Source: Nodularia sp. LEGE 06071 (GTDB lineage Bacteria; Cyanobacteriota; Cyanobacteriia; Cyanobacteriales; Nostocaceae). Taken from it: 64,000 nucleotides of DNA. The DNA lies in the NCBI RefSeq assembly GCF_015207755.1, contig NZ_JADEWH010000022.1, forward strand, positions 1 through 64,000. Reading direction: 5' to 3'. A program made the position numbers and the translations under genes. Positions 55,914 to 64,000 of this stretch are shown one piece after another. Numbering within the stretch: the stretch's first letter is position 1; every line of letters begins with the position of its first letter. The notes beneath the pieces are model-generated. The model saw nothing but the letters and a program-made list of their open reading frames with translations. It had not been told where the DNA came from and did not search any database.

Positions 55914-58900
55914 ATGCCCTTTACCTTCACATTTGCTCTGAGCCAAAACCAAACCTTTGAGCTGCGCTGTGATTACGGTACGCGCCGTCTCGATACTAAT
56001 CACTTAGATAGTCTGATTAATCTGTGTGAAGAAAGATACTATTTTCAAGAAAAAGATGACACCGCAATGTTGCAAAATATCGGCTGTCAGCTTTATTCGT
56101 GGTTGGATGGTAAAGAAGGATGGTTACGCCAAGCTTTAAATGAAGAAAATCACGGGACAATATATTTAGATTTAATTCAAACCAGTGAAGCACAGAATTT
56201 AAACCCCCAAACTCAAAAAGTGGCGTTGGGTTTAGCACATTTGCCTTGGGAATTATTACACAACGGCACAGTATTTTTACATCTTTTACCAGTAAGAGCA
56301 GTCAAGCAACAAAATAACCCAGTTATTCCCCAGCAAAATCGTCCGTTGCGGCTGTTATTTATGGCGACTGCACCAGAACACCCAGGAATTGCACCTCTAC
56401 AATTTGAGCAGGAAGAGGCGAATATTCTCACAGTGAGAAAAGATCAGACCTTGGCGTTGATTGTGGAGGAAAGCGGCTCAGTGGCTGAGTTGGGGAATTT
56501 AGTTCTCTCCTATGCCGCAGATTATTTTGATGTGTTCCATTTGACGGGGCATGGTGTTATTTATACAGAAAAAGAGTTGGGAGGCTATCTGCCGCCAGGT
56601 CGCAAAATTAATGATGATACTCCCTGTTTCATCACCGAGGATGAAGTGGGAGGTGTACAATTTACCACCGTCGATGATTTAGCCAAAGCTTTTGGGGTAC
56701 GCTTTCCCCGTGTGGTGTTTCTCTCTGGCTGTCATACTGGGCAACTTGCCAACAAAGGTACAGTTCCCTCAATGGCGCAGGCTTTAGTGAAAGCGGGTGT
56801 GGGTGTGGTTTTGGGCTGGGCGCGTCCGGTGTTTGACAGGACAGGTATTATTGCTGCACAAGCGCTGTATCAAGCTTTGGCGACGGGGGCGACGGTGGAA
56901 GATGCGGTAAAAGCGGCACAGCAAGAAATGATAACTCAGGAATGTTCTGACTGGCATTTATTGCGGATTTATCGGGATACTCGCCAGATTCAGGAGTTAG
57001 TTACACCACTGCTGACCAGAAACCGTGAAAAGCTGAAATTTACACCACCTGAAAGCGAATTTCTCGATGAAAAAAACATTGTCAAAGTTGCCAGTCAAGG
57101 GGAATTTGTCGGACGCAGAAGAGCCTTACAGCGAGGAATGCGGGCTTTGCGGGCAACTAGCGACAATATCGGCGTGTTTCTGGCGGGAATGGGGGGTTTG
57201 GGTAAAAGTTCTCTGGCGGCGCGGTTGTGTACGCGGGTGCAGTCGCAACGTCCCAATTTTCAGCGCGTGGTGTTGATTGGCCCTGTAAACGAGGTGGGTT
57301 TAATTAACAAGCTGGCGAGTAAGTATGAACGGTTTGCTGGTGTGCCGGCTTTGTTAAATCAGCCGGAAATCCCTTTTAAAGGGCGATTGCAAAACTTTTT
57401 TGAGGCCATAGAAGAGACACACTATCAGCCTTTGTTGTTGGTTTTGGATGATTTTGAGCAGAATATCTCCCAAGGGAATATAACAGATGGTAGTCTGCGG
57501 ATGACTGCGGAAGCTTACGAGGTTTTAGCAGCTTTGTGTGCAGCTTTGGCTGAGAATCAAGCGGAAAGTCGGTTAATTGTTACCTGTCGCTATCTGAAAG
57601 AAGATACTCTTCCACCCCATCGCTTACATTTGGAAAGTTTGCAGGGGATGGGTGAGGCGGATATTAATAAAATATATTGGCAATTGGATCAGAATATCAG
57701 GTTGCAAGTGAGAAAGCAGCGCCTCCTGACAATTGCTGATGGAAATCCGCGCTTGTTGAAGTGGCTGGTGGAAATTGTGCAGTTACCAGATTTGGCTACA
57801 GATGAGTTGCTGACAAGGTTGGAGGGTGTGCAACTCAAGTTTCGGGAAGATATTTTGGCGGAAGTTTTGTTAAATGCTTTGGAGGATGAGGAAAAAAAGT
57901 TTCTGGCTAGGTTGAGTGTGTTTCGTCTCCCGGTGACGGAGGAAATAATTAAGAACCTCTCCCCAACTCCTATACTACCAGGAGAAGGGCTTCAAACTTC
58001 CACTTCTCTGGTAGGGGTTGGGGGGTTAGGTTTCCTACCCAAATTAATTAGTCTCAGTTTAGTGGAGTCAGCGACAACTTACGCCCAGCAAATTGCCGAA
58101 TATCGGGTAACGACGATTTTAGAACCGTTGCTGCAAACGATATTAACGGAGGAAGAATGGCAAACTACGCGCCAAGCAGCTACACGTAAAATGTATCAAA
58201 CTTGGTGGGAAAAAACGGATAACCGTAACGAAGAACAAGGGCGAGAAATTGTCAGGTTGGCGGTGTTGGGACAGGAAAAAGAAATCGCCGTTAGTGTAGG
58301 AGATAACATTGCAAATTTTTGGTTGAATAACAGCCGATATGTGGAAGCTTGGGAGATATGCCGAGAAATTCTGCCATTGGGTGAAGATTACCGAATTGTG
58401 GGGAGTATTGCTAGGGCAGAAGCGGTTTTTGGTTTTGTTAAGGAAGCGTTAGCGCATTATGAACAAGCCTTACAACTCTGTCCAGAAGATGATTTAAAAG
58501 TAAAAGCCGCCACACTACACGAAATGGCTAATTTAAAAGCCCTACAGGGAGACATAGCTGGGGCTGTCTTAGATTACCAGCAATCTTTGGATATCAGAGA
58601 AAGCATTAACGATGTCCTAGGCACAGCCGCAACGCTAACCAACAGGGCTGATTTAAAAGCCCTACAGGGAGACATAGCTGGGGCTGTCTTAGATTACCAG
58701 CAATCTAGGGATATCACTGACAGCATCAACGATGTCCGAGGCACAGCGGTGACGCTAACCAATAGGGCTAATTTAAAAACCCAACAGGGAGACATAACTG
58801 GTGCTTTGTCAGATTACCAGCAATCTAGGGATATCACTGAGAGCATCAACGATGTCCAAGGCACAGCCGCCACGCTGACAAATATGGCTTATTGCGAAGG

Positions 58901-59399
58901 AGAAAGGGGAAATAAGACAAAGCAGTTAGAACTATACCTGGAAGCAGTCCAACTATTCGGACAAGTCCGCGCTTATCTAGATTTATATAAGACTTTAAAT
59001 AACTTAGGCATTCGTGATGAAACGAAGGGAATTATTTACCTTGCTCAAGCTGTATGGCTGTGTCTGCGAATTCAAGTCCCTTTAACTAATACAGTAAATA
59101 CTCTTTGGGCTATGTATGATTATGTAGTCCAAGAGAATGAAATGAAAGCTTTACTGGGTGCAGTAGCAAGGTATTTCTGCCAAATTCGCGGCGAAGGTCA
59201 TCCCCAGTTAGAGGAGTTAAAACAGCGCAGTTTAGATATTTTAGCAGGTGCGGCTGCTGCTCAAGGGATTGACACACAGGAAGCATTTGCTACTTGGTTT
59301 GTGCAGCAAGGGTTGAATGACCACGAATATTTTATACCGCAACTCAAGCAACGTTTAGAGGCGATTATTGGGGATGAGTGGCTATTTGAGCGATTTTAA
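55914..59399 (+). CDS. CHAT protease / STAND NTPase / TPR protein (1161 aa)
   Basis: Three parts are visible. Residues 1-360 are a caspase-like CHAT domain with dyad His213 (FHLTGHG) and Cys273 (LSGCHTGQL). Residues 395-770 are a STAND (NB-ARC/NACHT-like) NTPase, with Walker A Lys431 (GMGGLGKSSLA), Walker B Asp512-Asp513 (LLLVLDDFE), sensor VTCR and GNPRLLKWL. Residues 860-1050 are TPR-like, including three near-identical 40-residue units. Such proteins are signal-dependent proteases, and some are antiphage or cell-death effectors; the trigger here is unknown. An in-frame palindromic repeat inserts about 26 residues at 682. It is a single gene, next to the RAYT. Confidence 0.9.
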   Translation: MPFTFTFALSQNQTFELRCDYGTRRLDTNHLDSLINLCEERYYFQEKDDTAMLQNIGCQLYSWLDGKEGWLRQALNEENHGTIYLDLIQTSEAQNLNPQTQKVALGLAHLPWELLHNGTVFLHLLPVRAVKQQNNPVIPQQNRPLRLLFMATAPEHPGIAPLQFEQEEANILTVRKDQTLALIVEESGSVAELGNLVLSYAADYFDVFHLTGHGVIYTEKELGGYLPPGRKINDDTPCFITEDEVGGVQFTTVDDLAKAFGVRFPRVVFLSGCHTGQLANKGTVPSMAQALVKAGVGVVLGWARPVFDRTGIIAAQALYQALATGATVEDAVKAAQQEMITQECSDWHLLRIYRDTRQIQELVTPLLTRNREKLKFTPPESEFLDEKNIVKVASQGEFVGRRRALQRGMRALRATSDNIGVFLAGMGGLGKSSLAARLCTRVQSQRPNFQRVVLIGPVNEVGLINKLASKYERFAGVPALLNQPEIPFKGRLQNFFEAIEETHYQPLLLVLDDFEQNISQGNITDGSLRMTAEAYEVLAALCAALAENQAESRLIVTCRYLKEDTLPPHRLHLESLQGMGEADINKIYWQLDQNIRLQVRKQRLLTIADGNPRLLKWLVEIVQLPDLATDELLTRLEGVQLKFREDILAEVLLNALEDEEKKFLARLSVFRLPVTEEIIKNLSPTPILPGEGLQTSTSLVGVGGLGFLPKLISLSLVESATTYAQQIAEYRVTTILEPLLQTILTEEEWQTTRQAATRKMYQTWWEKTDNRNEEQGREIVRLAVLGQEKEIAVSVGDNIANFWLNNSRYVEAWEICREILPLGEDYRIVGSIARAEAVFGFVKEALAHYEQALQLCPEDDLKVKAATLHEMANLKALQGDIAGAVLDYQQSLDIRESINDVLGTAATLTNRADLKALQGDIAGAVLDYQQSRDITDSINDVRGTAVTLTNRANLKTQQGDITGALSDYQQSRDITESINDVQGTAATLTNMAYCEGERGNKTKQLELYLEAVQLFGQVRAYLDLYKTLNNLGIRDETKGIIYLAQAVWLCLRIQVPLTNTVNTLWAMYDYVVQENEMKALLGAVARYFCQIRGEGHPQLEELKQRSLDILAGAAAAQGIDTQEAFATWFVQQGLNDHEYFIPQLKQRLEAIIGDEWLFERF
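57954..58032. repeat. Palindromic repeat inserted in frame inside the STAND gene
   Basis: The 79-bp stretch has inverted halves: CCAACTCCTATACTACCAGG and TTCTCTGGTAGGGGTTGG, ending GGGTTAGGTT. It resembles the CTCCCCAACCCC..GGGGTTGGGG palindromes common between cyanobacterial genes. It is in frame here, coding for the Ser/Pro/Gly-rich stretch SPTPILPGEGLQTSTSLVG and the following GVGGLGFLP, between normal-looking sequence on both sides. Confidence 0.75.
58527..58886. repeat. Three 120-bp tandem repeats in the TPR region
   Basis: Units start at 58527, 58647 and 58767. Units 1 and 2 differ at roughly 10% of positions and unit 3 a little more. Each codes for 40 residues built on LQGDIAGAVLDYQQSLDI. 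Their DNA similarity shows recent expansion or homogenisation. Confidence 0.9.
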
Positions 59400-59426
59400 G
59401 CTTTTTCTGTTCCCTGGCGAGGGTTC

Positions 59427-59459
59427 AGATCCCCGACTTCTCAAAGAAGTCGGGGATCT
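59427..59459. repeat. REP hairpin downstream of RAYT
   Basis: This is a perfect 15-bp inverted repeat, AGATCCCCGACTTCT / AGAAGTCGGGGATCT, with loop CAA. It lies 28 bp after the CHAT gene stop and just beyond the RAYT stop, and pairs with the copy at 60119 on the RAYT's other side. Confidence 0.9.
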
Positions 59460-59468
59460 ATGCTTAAG

Positions 59469-60041
59469 CTAATCATCTAGCAGTAGTGGCTGTAAATCGC
59501 TGCTAATTTGTAAATTAGTATCTGCTAAAAATTGCTGATAGGCTGATTCTCCCTCAATCTGCATCTTGATATATTCTGTTTTGGGTAGTGTTCCGGCGCG
59601 CAATCTTGCATATTCTGAATAACTGGAAAACTCCCATTCTTGCGGTTGCTGTACGAGTCCTGCTTTGACTGGATTGAGATGAATATAACGAGAGAGATTG
59701 ATCAAATACTCAGTCTGTGAAATGTGGATACTTTGAAACCTTCCCTGAAACAAGACTCCAGAACGATTAAAACGTTTATTAATTGCCTTTGTATAGGCGA
59801 GGGAGAGAGATTTCATGGCATCAGAGAGGGTTTCATCTCTGAGATATACTAAAAAATGATAATGATTGGGCATTAAACAGTAAGCAACGATATCTACTGC
59901 TTTACTGATGAGATGTTCTCTGACTAACCTCAAAAAATAAATATAATTCTCACGCTCAAAGAAAATATTTTGCCGGTTATTCCCTCGATTGTAGACGTGA
60001 TAAAAGTTTCCAGTGTACAAGGGAATTGCTCGTCGCGGCAT
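59469..60041 (-). CDS. REP-associated tyrosine transposase (RAYT)
   Basis: This 190-aa Y1 HUH-type nuclease has the His pair His60/His62 in LMPNHYHFLV and the catalytic Tyr119 in SRYIHLNPVKAG. The N terminus, RAIPLYTGNFYHVYNRGNN, is the usual RAYT start. RAYTs nick single-stranded REP hairpins and are thought to spread REPs. The two flanking REP hairpins (59427 and 60119) and dispersed copies at 2660 and 7531 fit this. It is not a classic IS200 TnpA because the hairpins match the REP family and no TnpB partner is next to it. Confidence 0.92.
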   Translation of the reverse strand: MPRRAIPLYTGNFYHVYNRGNNRQNIFFERENYIYFLRLVREHLISKAVDIVAYCLMPNHYHFLVYLRDETLSDAMKSLSLAYTKAINKRFNRSGVLFQGRFQSIHISQTEYLINLSRYIHLNPVKAGLVQQPQEWEFSSYSEYARLRAGTLPKTEYIKMQIEGESAYQQFLADTNLQISSDLQPLLLDD

Positions 60042-60118
60042 AGCTGGGAATATAAATGTGTTGCTTTTAGTATTCCCTGAAAAAGTGCAATTTATTCAGA
60101 TGCTAATTAATCAATCAA

Positions 60119-60147
60119 ATCCCCGACTTCTCAAAGAAGTCGGGGAT
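60119..60147. repeat. REP hairpin upstream of RAYT
   Basis: The stem ATCCCCGACTTCT / AGAAGTCGGGGAT is 13 bp with loop CAA, followed by CTCAG. It lies between the RAYT start and the WD40 gene stop. It differs from the 59427 copy only in the outermost base pairs. Confidence 0.9.
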
Positions 60148-60159
60148 CTCAGCATTCAT

Positions 60160-61221
60160 TCAAGGTGCGATTCCCCAAATATTAACTCTGCCATCGAAGC
60201 TACCACTGGCTAGGGTTTGACCATCAGGACTGAAGGCGATCGCACTTACCCAGTCTGAATGTCCCATCAGTGTATTTACTACCTCTCCAGTATTTAAATT
60301 CCACAATTTCACGCCGTCTCTGCCGGCACTGGCTAAAGTTCGTCCATCGGGATTAATGGCGATCGCATTCACCCAACTATTGTGTCCTGTGAGGGTGCGA
60401 ACTGGCGTGTTAGAATTTAGACTCCAAACTTTAATTGTGCGATCGCGGCTAGCAGTCACGAAATTTGACCCATCTGGCGTGAAAGATAGAGTAGTAACTA
60501 TCTGAGAATGCCCAGTAAATTCACGGATTAATTCCCCAGTTTTCAAGTTCCACAGCTTAATTACACCCTTGTTATCACCACTAGCTACAGTTTGACCATC
60601 AGGACTGATTGCCACTGTATGTATAGAATTATCAAAACGGACTAAGGTAGCCAATGGACGCTGCTGTAACAAATCCCACATCCGAATCCCGTCTAAAGCA
60701 CCACTGACGAGAACTCGACTATCTGCCGATACAGCTAAAGACATCACATTACTGCCATGTCCCACAAAAGAACGACTAAAGCTATTATTTCTCAGATTCC
60801 AAAGATTAATAGTATTATCGCTGCTACAGCTAATTAAAGTTTGACCATCTGGTGAAATTACCAAAGACTTCACCCCAGTTTTGTGGGCTTTTTTAATCCG
60901 CCCCACTCTTTCACCACTGCTGGGATTCCACAATTGGATGATCCCATCATTTTCTGCACCACCACTGGCCAGAAGTTGGCTATTGGGACTAAAGGCTAGA
61001 GATTTAACGTTTCCGCTATGTGCAGAGAGGGTGTACAGCAGTTGGGGACCAGTAACCGCACTTTTGATTTGAGCGTTTGGTGCAAATTCCACAACAGCAT
61101 GAGCAGCACGAATGTTTAACCCTTGCCAGACAGTTATCGGCAGAGCGATCGCTGCCATAAATGCCATAATAATGTACGGTTGCCGTCCGGAATCATCACC
61201 ACTTTTTCCCTCACTCCTCAC
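60160..61221 (-). CDS. Membrane-anchored WD40 repeat protein
   Basis: The start is GTG at 61221, 7 nt after GAGG. One N-terminal TM helix (about residues 16-34, YIIMAFMAAIALPITVW) precedes seven WD40-like blades. Examples are LSAHSGNVKSLAFSPNSQLL, GHSQIVTTLSFTPDGSNFVT and GHSDWVSAIAFSPDGQTLAS, most ending in the LWN/IW signature. Seven blades would close a propeller. There is no kinase or other catalytic domain, so it is probably an interaction scaffold. Its stop lies 13 bp before the REP hairpin. Confidence 0.88.
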   Translation of the reverse strand: MRSEGKSGDDSGRQPYIIMAFMAAIALPITVWQGLNIRAAHAVVEFAPNAQIKSAVTGPQLLYTLSAHSGNVKSLAFSPNSQLLASGGAENDGIIQLWNPSSGERVGRIKKAHKTGVKSLVISPDGQTLISCSSDNTINLWNLRNNSFSRSFVGHGSNVMSLAVSADSRVLVSGALDGIRMWDLLQQRPLATLVRFDNSIHTVAISPDGQTVASGDNKGVIKLWNLKTGELIREFTGHSQIVTTLSFTPDGSNFVTASRDRTIKVWSLNSNTPVRTLTGHNSWVNAIAINPDGRTLASAGRDGVKLWNLNTGEVVNTLMGHSDWVSAIAFSPDGQTLASGSFDGRVNIWGIAP

Positions 61222-61260
61222 TATTTTTCCTCACTTTTAAGATACTTACGCCAATCAAAT

Positions 61261-61572
61261 TTACCGAATTATGTCCTTACCGGGGGGTTTTTTCTTAGAA
61301 ATAGTCAGAATTGGCAGAGTAGGACTAGATGATTGGGAAGGCAAATAATGTTGTACTACAGGCTGATCTGGTAGGGGTCGCCGTTGCTGGATATGCCACA
61401 ACTTAAAAGCTAGGCTGATCCCTGCTGTCCCCAAACCAACAGCAAATAATGACCAACTATCATTCAGTCCTCCAATCAGGGAGTCTACCAGGCCTACCGT
61501 CATCAATACGCTGATTATTGGGTCTCTTCTGTAGGCTGACTTTAAAAAACGAGGTAATACAGCATTCATCAC
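61261..61572 (-). CDS. Small hypothetical membrane protein (103 aa)
   Basis: I do not recognise the family. Residues 1-19 are basic (PRFLKSAYRRDP). One or two hydrophobic helices follow (ISVLMTVGLVDSLIGGL and SLFAVGLGTAGISLAFKLW, about 20-60). The C-terminal 45 residues are Pro/Ser/Gln/Lys-rich and probably disordered. It ends 39 bp before the WD40 gene start and may be in the same transcript. Confidence 0.65.
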   Translation of the reverse strand: MMNAVLPRFLKSAYRRDPIISVLMTVGLVDSLIGGLNDSWSLFAVGLGTAGISLAFKLWHIQQRRPLPDQPVVQHYLPSQSSSPTLPILTISKKKPPGKDIIR

Positions 61573-61900
61573 AGCTTGGTTTATCCAGATTACCTTATGT
61601 GTAATTTTACTGGGAATACCTCACACATTAACTGACATTTTGACTATCGGCATCTCAATCACTAGAATTTTCTAGATTACTGAAAAAGTCTAGTGATTAA
61701 CCTTCTTGCAGGTGTTATTTGCCAACAAGTTTAAGATCATACCAAAACTTTTCTAAGTGCCTCTTCGTCATAGACAGAAAATTGTGTAAGGTAGTTCCCT
61801 TTTAGGTATTGATACGCTCAAAACCAGCTAGTTGTTTCAGCTGGTTCAAACACTTCTAATTACTAGCTTACAACCTCAAGGCTGATGATTTTTTGTAGAC
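61573..61900. other. 328-bp intergenic region, no gene seen
   Basis: It is AT-rich and separates the small membrane protein from the hli gene. An inverted pair CACTAGAATTTTC / ACTAGTG-like (about 61660-61700) and CAGCTAG..CTAGCTG-type pieces (61828-61846) are weak hairpins. No terminator with a clear T-run is seen. Confidence 0.4.
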
Positions 61901-62071
61901 CTATTTCAGGCCTAGCCATGATAGCACACCTTGATTAGTGAAGTACTCAATAACCACAGTCAATAAAAAGCCAACCATTGCAGCTCTACCGTTTAAGCGT
62001 TCTGCGTATTCATTAAAGCCAAATTTGGGATCTTCTAATTTGGGCGTAATTGTTGGTTGTGATTGTGTCAT
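61901..62071 (-). CDS. High-light-inducible / chlorophyll a/b-binding-like protein
   Basis: This is a one-helix Hli/Scp protein of 56 aa. The start is ATG 62071 (MTQSQPTITPKLE); an in-frame extension to 62125 lacks the expected N terminus. The chlorophyll-binding helix is EYAERLNGRAAMVGFLLTVV (about residues 22-41), with the Glu and Asn-Gly-Arg motif of the family, followed by GVLSWLGLK. Hlips bind chlorophyll and carotenoid and protect photosystems in the thylakoid under stress. It is monocistronic. Confidence 0.92.
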   Translation of the reverse strand: MTQSQPTITPKLEDPKFGFNEYAERLNGRAAMVGFLLTVVIEYFTNQGVLSWLGLK

Positions 62072-62482
62072 TTTCCAGGAACCTCTTTTTGGCAAACGGG
62101 AGTTAAAACAGTGAACAGTAAACAATTATCAAGGTTTCAGATGGCATTTACCACCAGAAACCAACTTTTGTCAAAAGTTTAGAGAGTGTGACTCCCAAGT
62201 TGATTATTGATAACTGATGGGGGTGATGGCGGTGCTTGAATGCCAGCATCTCTGGGAGAATCGGCTACAGCGTCCAAAAAAAACCCTACTAACACTATGT
62301 TAACAATTTGTAATTATTTTTCATATATTGTATAAATACTGGGGCAATAGTCAAGGGTAGGAGTTTCATAGCTTGCTAGTGGGGTTGAGAAAGCTAAGTT
62401 AGTAGTTAGTTATCCCGAATACGGAAGTGCAAGCCGGATACTGGCAGGCTAAAGTTGAATAAAAAATCATTAGAGGCGGAAC
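62072..62482. other. 411-bp gap between hli and ald
   Basis: The two genes are divergent, so it should hold both promoters. The AT-rich part at 62295-62340 (AACAATTTGTAATTATTTTT) is the likeliest promoter area. No gene is present. Confidence 0.45.
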
Positions 62483-63574
62483 ATGGAAATCGGCGTTCCT
62501 AGAGAGTCTAAGGATCAGGAGTTTCGGGTAGGGTTGAGTCCTTCTAGTGTGCGGGTGCTGCGGGAAAATGGTCATGCCATTTTTGTTCAGACTCAAGCAG
62601 GTAGTGGTGCGGGATTTACAGACGATGACTATCAAGAAGCTGGGGCTGAGATTGTCTCCACACCTGAAGCAGCTTGGAATCGGGAATTAGTTGTCAAAGT
62701 CAAAGAGCCTCTAACTAGTGAGTATAACTTTTTACAAAAAGAGCAGATTTTATTTACTTATCTGCATTTAGCGGCTGATCGCAAATTGACCGAGCATTTA
62801 ATTGATTGTGGCACTTGTGCGATCGCCTACGAAACCGTAGAACAACCCGGTGCTAACAAACTACCATTGCTGAGTCCCATGAGCATTATTGCAGGGAGAC
62901 TAGCAGTACAATTTGGAGCCAGATTTCTAGAACGCCAGCAAGGTGGTAGAGGAGTTCTCTTAGGCGGTGTACCCGGAGTCAAAGCCGGAAAAGTCGTAAT
63001 TTTAGGTGGCGGTGTTGTGGGTACAGAAGCCGCTAAAATTGCCGTAGGCATGGGTGCTGCTGTGCAAATCTTAGATGTAAGCGTCGAGCGCTTATCTTAC
63101 TTAGAAACCCTATTTGGTTCCAGAGTCGAATTAATATACAGCAACTCTGTTCATATCGAAGCCGCTATTAAAGAAGCCGACTTACTGATTGGTGCTGTGT
63201 TAGTCCCAGGACGTAGAGCGCCCATACTAGTATCTCGCGAATTGGTCAAACAAATGCATCCCGGTTCAGTCATCGTAGATGTTGCAGTTGATCAGGGCGG
63301 TTGCGTGGAAACTCTACACGTAACATCACATACTAATCCTGTATATGTTGAAGAAGGTGTAGTGCATTATGGTGTTCCCAATATGCCAGGTGCAGTACCT
63401 TGGACAGCAACACAAGCACTGAATAACAGTACATTACCTTATGTTGTGCAGTTAGCAAATTTAGGCATCAAGGCATTGGAAGTTAACCCAGCGTTAGCCA
63501 AAGGCTTGAATGTCCAAAATCATCGCTTAGTACATCCGGCTGTGCAAGAAGTTTTCCCGGATTTAGTAAGTTAA
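62483..63574 (+). CDS. ald: Alanine dehydrogenase
   Basis: Ald interconverts L-alanine and pyruvate with NAD and ammonia. The N-terminal domain contains Lys74 in VVKVKEPL and His95 in LFTYLHLAADR, which match the substrate-binding Lys and catalytic His of known Ald. The Rossmann domain has VILGGGVVGTEAAKIAVGMGA near residue 172, and later VPNMPGAVPWTATQALNNST is the C-terminal signature. The 363-aa length is standard. In heterocyst formers Ald supports diazotrophic growth by recycling alanine. It is a single gene followed by a hairpin. Confidence 0.96.
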   Translation: MEIGVPRESKDQEFRVGLSPSSVRVLRENGHAIFVQTQAGSGAGFTDDDYQEAGAEIVSTPEAAWNRELVVKVKEPLTSEYNFLQKEQILFTYLHLAADRKLTEHLIDCGTCAIAYETVEQPGANKLPLLSPMSIIAGRLAVQFGARFLERQQGGRGVLLGGVPGVKAGKVVILGGGVVGTEAAKIAVGMGAAVQILDVSVERLSYLETLFGSRVELIYSNSVHIEAAIKEADLLIGAVLVPGRRAPILVSRELVKQMHPGSVIVDVAVDQGGCVETLHVTSHTNPVYVEEGVVHYGVPNMPGAVPWTATQALNNSTLPYVVQLANLGIKALEVNPALAKGLNVQNHRLVHPAVQEVFPDLVS

Positions 63575-63617
63575 TGTTACAGGGTATTAGGTAAGTAAAC
63601 ATTAATAAATAAAAGCT

Positions 63618-63653
63618 TGTAGTAAGTGCTTTAGTTTTAAAACACTTACTACA
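63618..63653. terminator. Hairpin after ald
   Basis: This is an 11-bp perfect stem, TGTAGTAAGTG / CACTTACTACA, with a loop containing a further TTT/AAA pairing. It lies 44 bp after the ald stop, between ald and a convergent gene. It could serve as a bidirectional terminator, although no long T-run follows. Confidence 0.55.
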
Positions 63654-63700
63654 GAAGGTAAATTTGTTTAACCCAGGAATTACAGGGTTTAACTAAGACT

Positions 63701-63979
63701 TCATGAAGTACGACAAAAATCATTGAGATAGTTATACATTTCCCGAAATAATGGGCATTTTCTTTGAACTACATCTGGATCTATATAACCTAATAGCGCA
63801 GGTGTATGTAACCCTTTAGAAAAGCGGGTTGATCTGCTATCAAATTCATCTAGGACACTAGAATCTACTAGCGCCTGTGATAATTTTTCTAGACAACAAT
63901 CTCTTTCACTATCGTACTCACTAAATGACTCTGGGGTATCAAAAGGAATACTTTTTTCTGTACTCAACCACTGACACAT
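63701..63979 (-). CDS. Hypothetical protein, running off the right edge
   Basis: The last 92 residues read from an internal ATG at 63979, and the frame stays open to the edge (FKGRHQR before the Met), so the real start is probably outside the window. The sequence is acidic (EYDSERDCCLEK), and ends DVVQRKCPLFREMYNYLNDF. I do not recognise the family. It is convergent with ald. Confidence 0.5.
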   Translation of the reverse strand: MCQWLSTEKSIPFDTPESFSEYDSERDCCLEKLSQALVDSSVLDEFDSRSTRFSKGLHTPALLGYIDPDVVQRKCPLFREMYNYLNDFCRTS

Positions 63980-64000
63980 ACGCTGGTGTCTGCCTTTAAA

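Noticed and set aside
55914-60147. CHAT protein, RAYT and WD40 protein as one operonic defence system
   Set aside because: The CHAT gene is on the plus strand and the other two on the minus strand with REP hairpins between. I see no shared regulation, so they are treated as separate.

Overview
The window reads as chromosome from a filamentous, probably heterocyst-forming cyanobacterium (order Nostocales). The evidence is a complete Hmp chemosensory locus for hormogonium gliding, psbX, ycf66, a PII gene with cyanobacterial T-loop residues, a high-light-inducible protein, a cyAbrB regulator, KGK and DUF4327 family genes, many HIP1 octamers (GCGATCGC, for example at 1801, 5044, 9383 and 37434), and heptanucleotide short tandem repeats. 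From memory, the order cyAbrB - CPBP protease - ctaB/ctaA - coxBAC matches the calA-cox1 neighbourhood of Nostoc sp. PCC 7120. I did not check this against any database, and I cannot name the species.

Layout. 0-12.6 kb: membrane-anchored subtilase, lipoprotein, thiD, glnB, small conserved proteins, a desulfurase-like PLP enzyme and a prolyl oligopeptidase. 12.8-26.6 kb: the hmp locus (hmpA-B-C-D-E on the minus strand, hmpF divergent). It carries a roughly 980-bp tandem duplication that left a second intact CheY and a dead, truncated CheW. 26.7-33.3 kb: tilS, then a small redox/lactonase/LysR cassette bracketed by two KGK paralogues. 33.4-43.9 kb: ccsB, a DUF3352 protein, a chorismate-lyase-like protein, tRNA-Leu(GAG), a decayed ORF, accC, YggT, psbX, ycf66, two half-propeller lipoproteins and an sdhB-type protein. 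43.9-54.8 kb: cyAbrB, CPBP protease, heme A synthesis (ctaB, ctaA) and the coxBAC operon, with a lone TnpB inserted just upstream of coxB. 55-61.2 kb: accessory region with a CHAT-STAND-TPR protein, a REP-associated tyrosine transposase between two REP hairpins, and a WD40 protein. 61.2-64 kb: hli, alanine dehydrogenase and a gene running off the edge.

How the genes work together. HmpA-F form one signalling pathway controlling type IV pilus motility. CtaA and CtaB make heme A for the CtaC/D/E terminal oxidase next to them, and CcsB matures c-type cytochromes elsewhere in the window. GlnB and cyAbrB are global nitrogen/carbon regulators. The most unusual features are the decaying hmpB-hmpC duplication, the CHAT-STAND protein with an in-frame palindromic insertion, the RAYT/REP system with scattered REP copies, the TnpB next to the oxidase operon, and several protein ends written by dispersed repeats.
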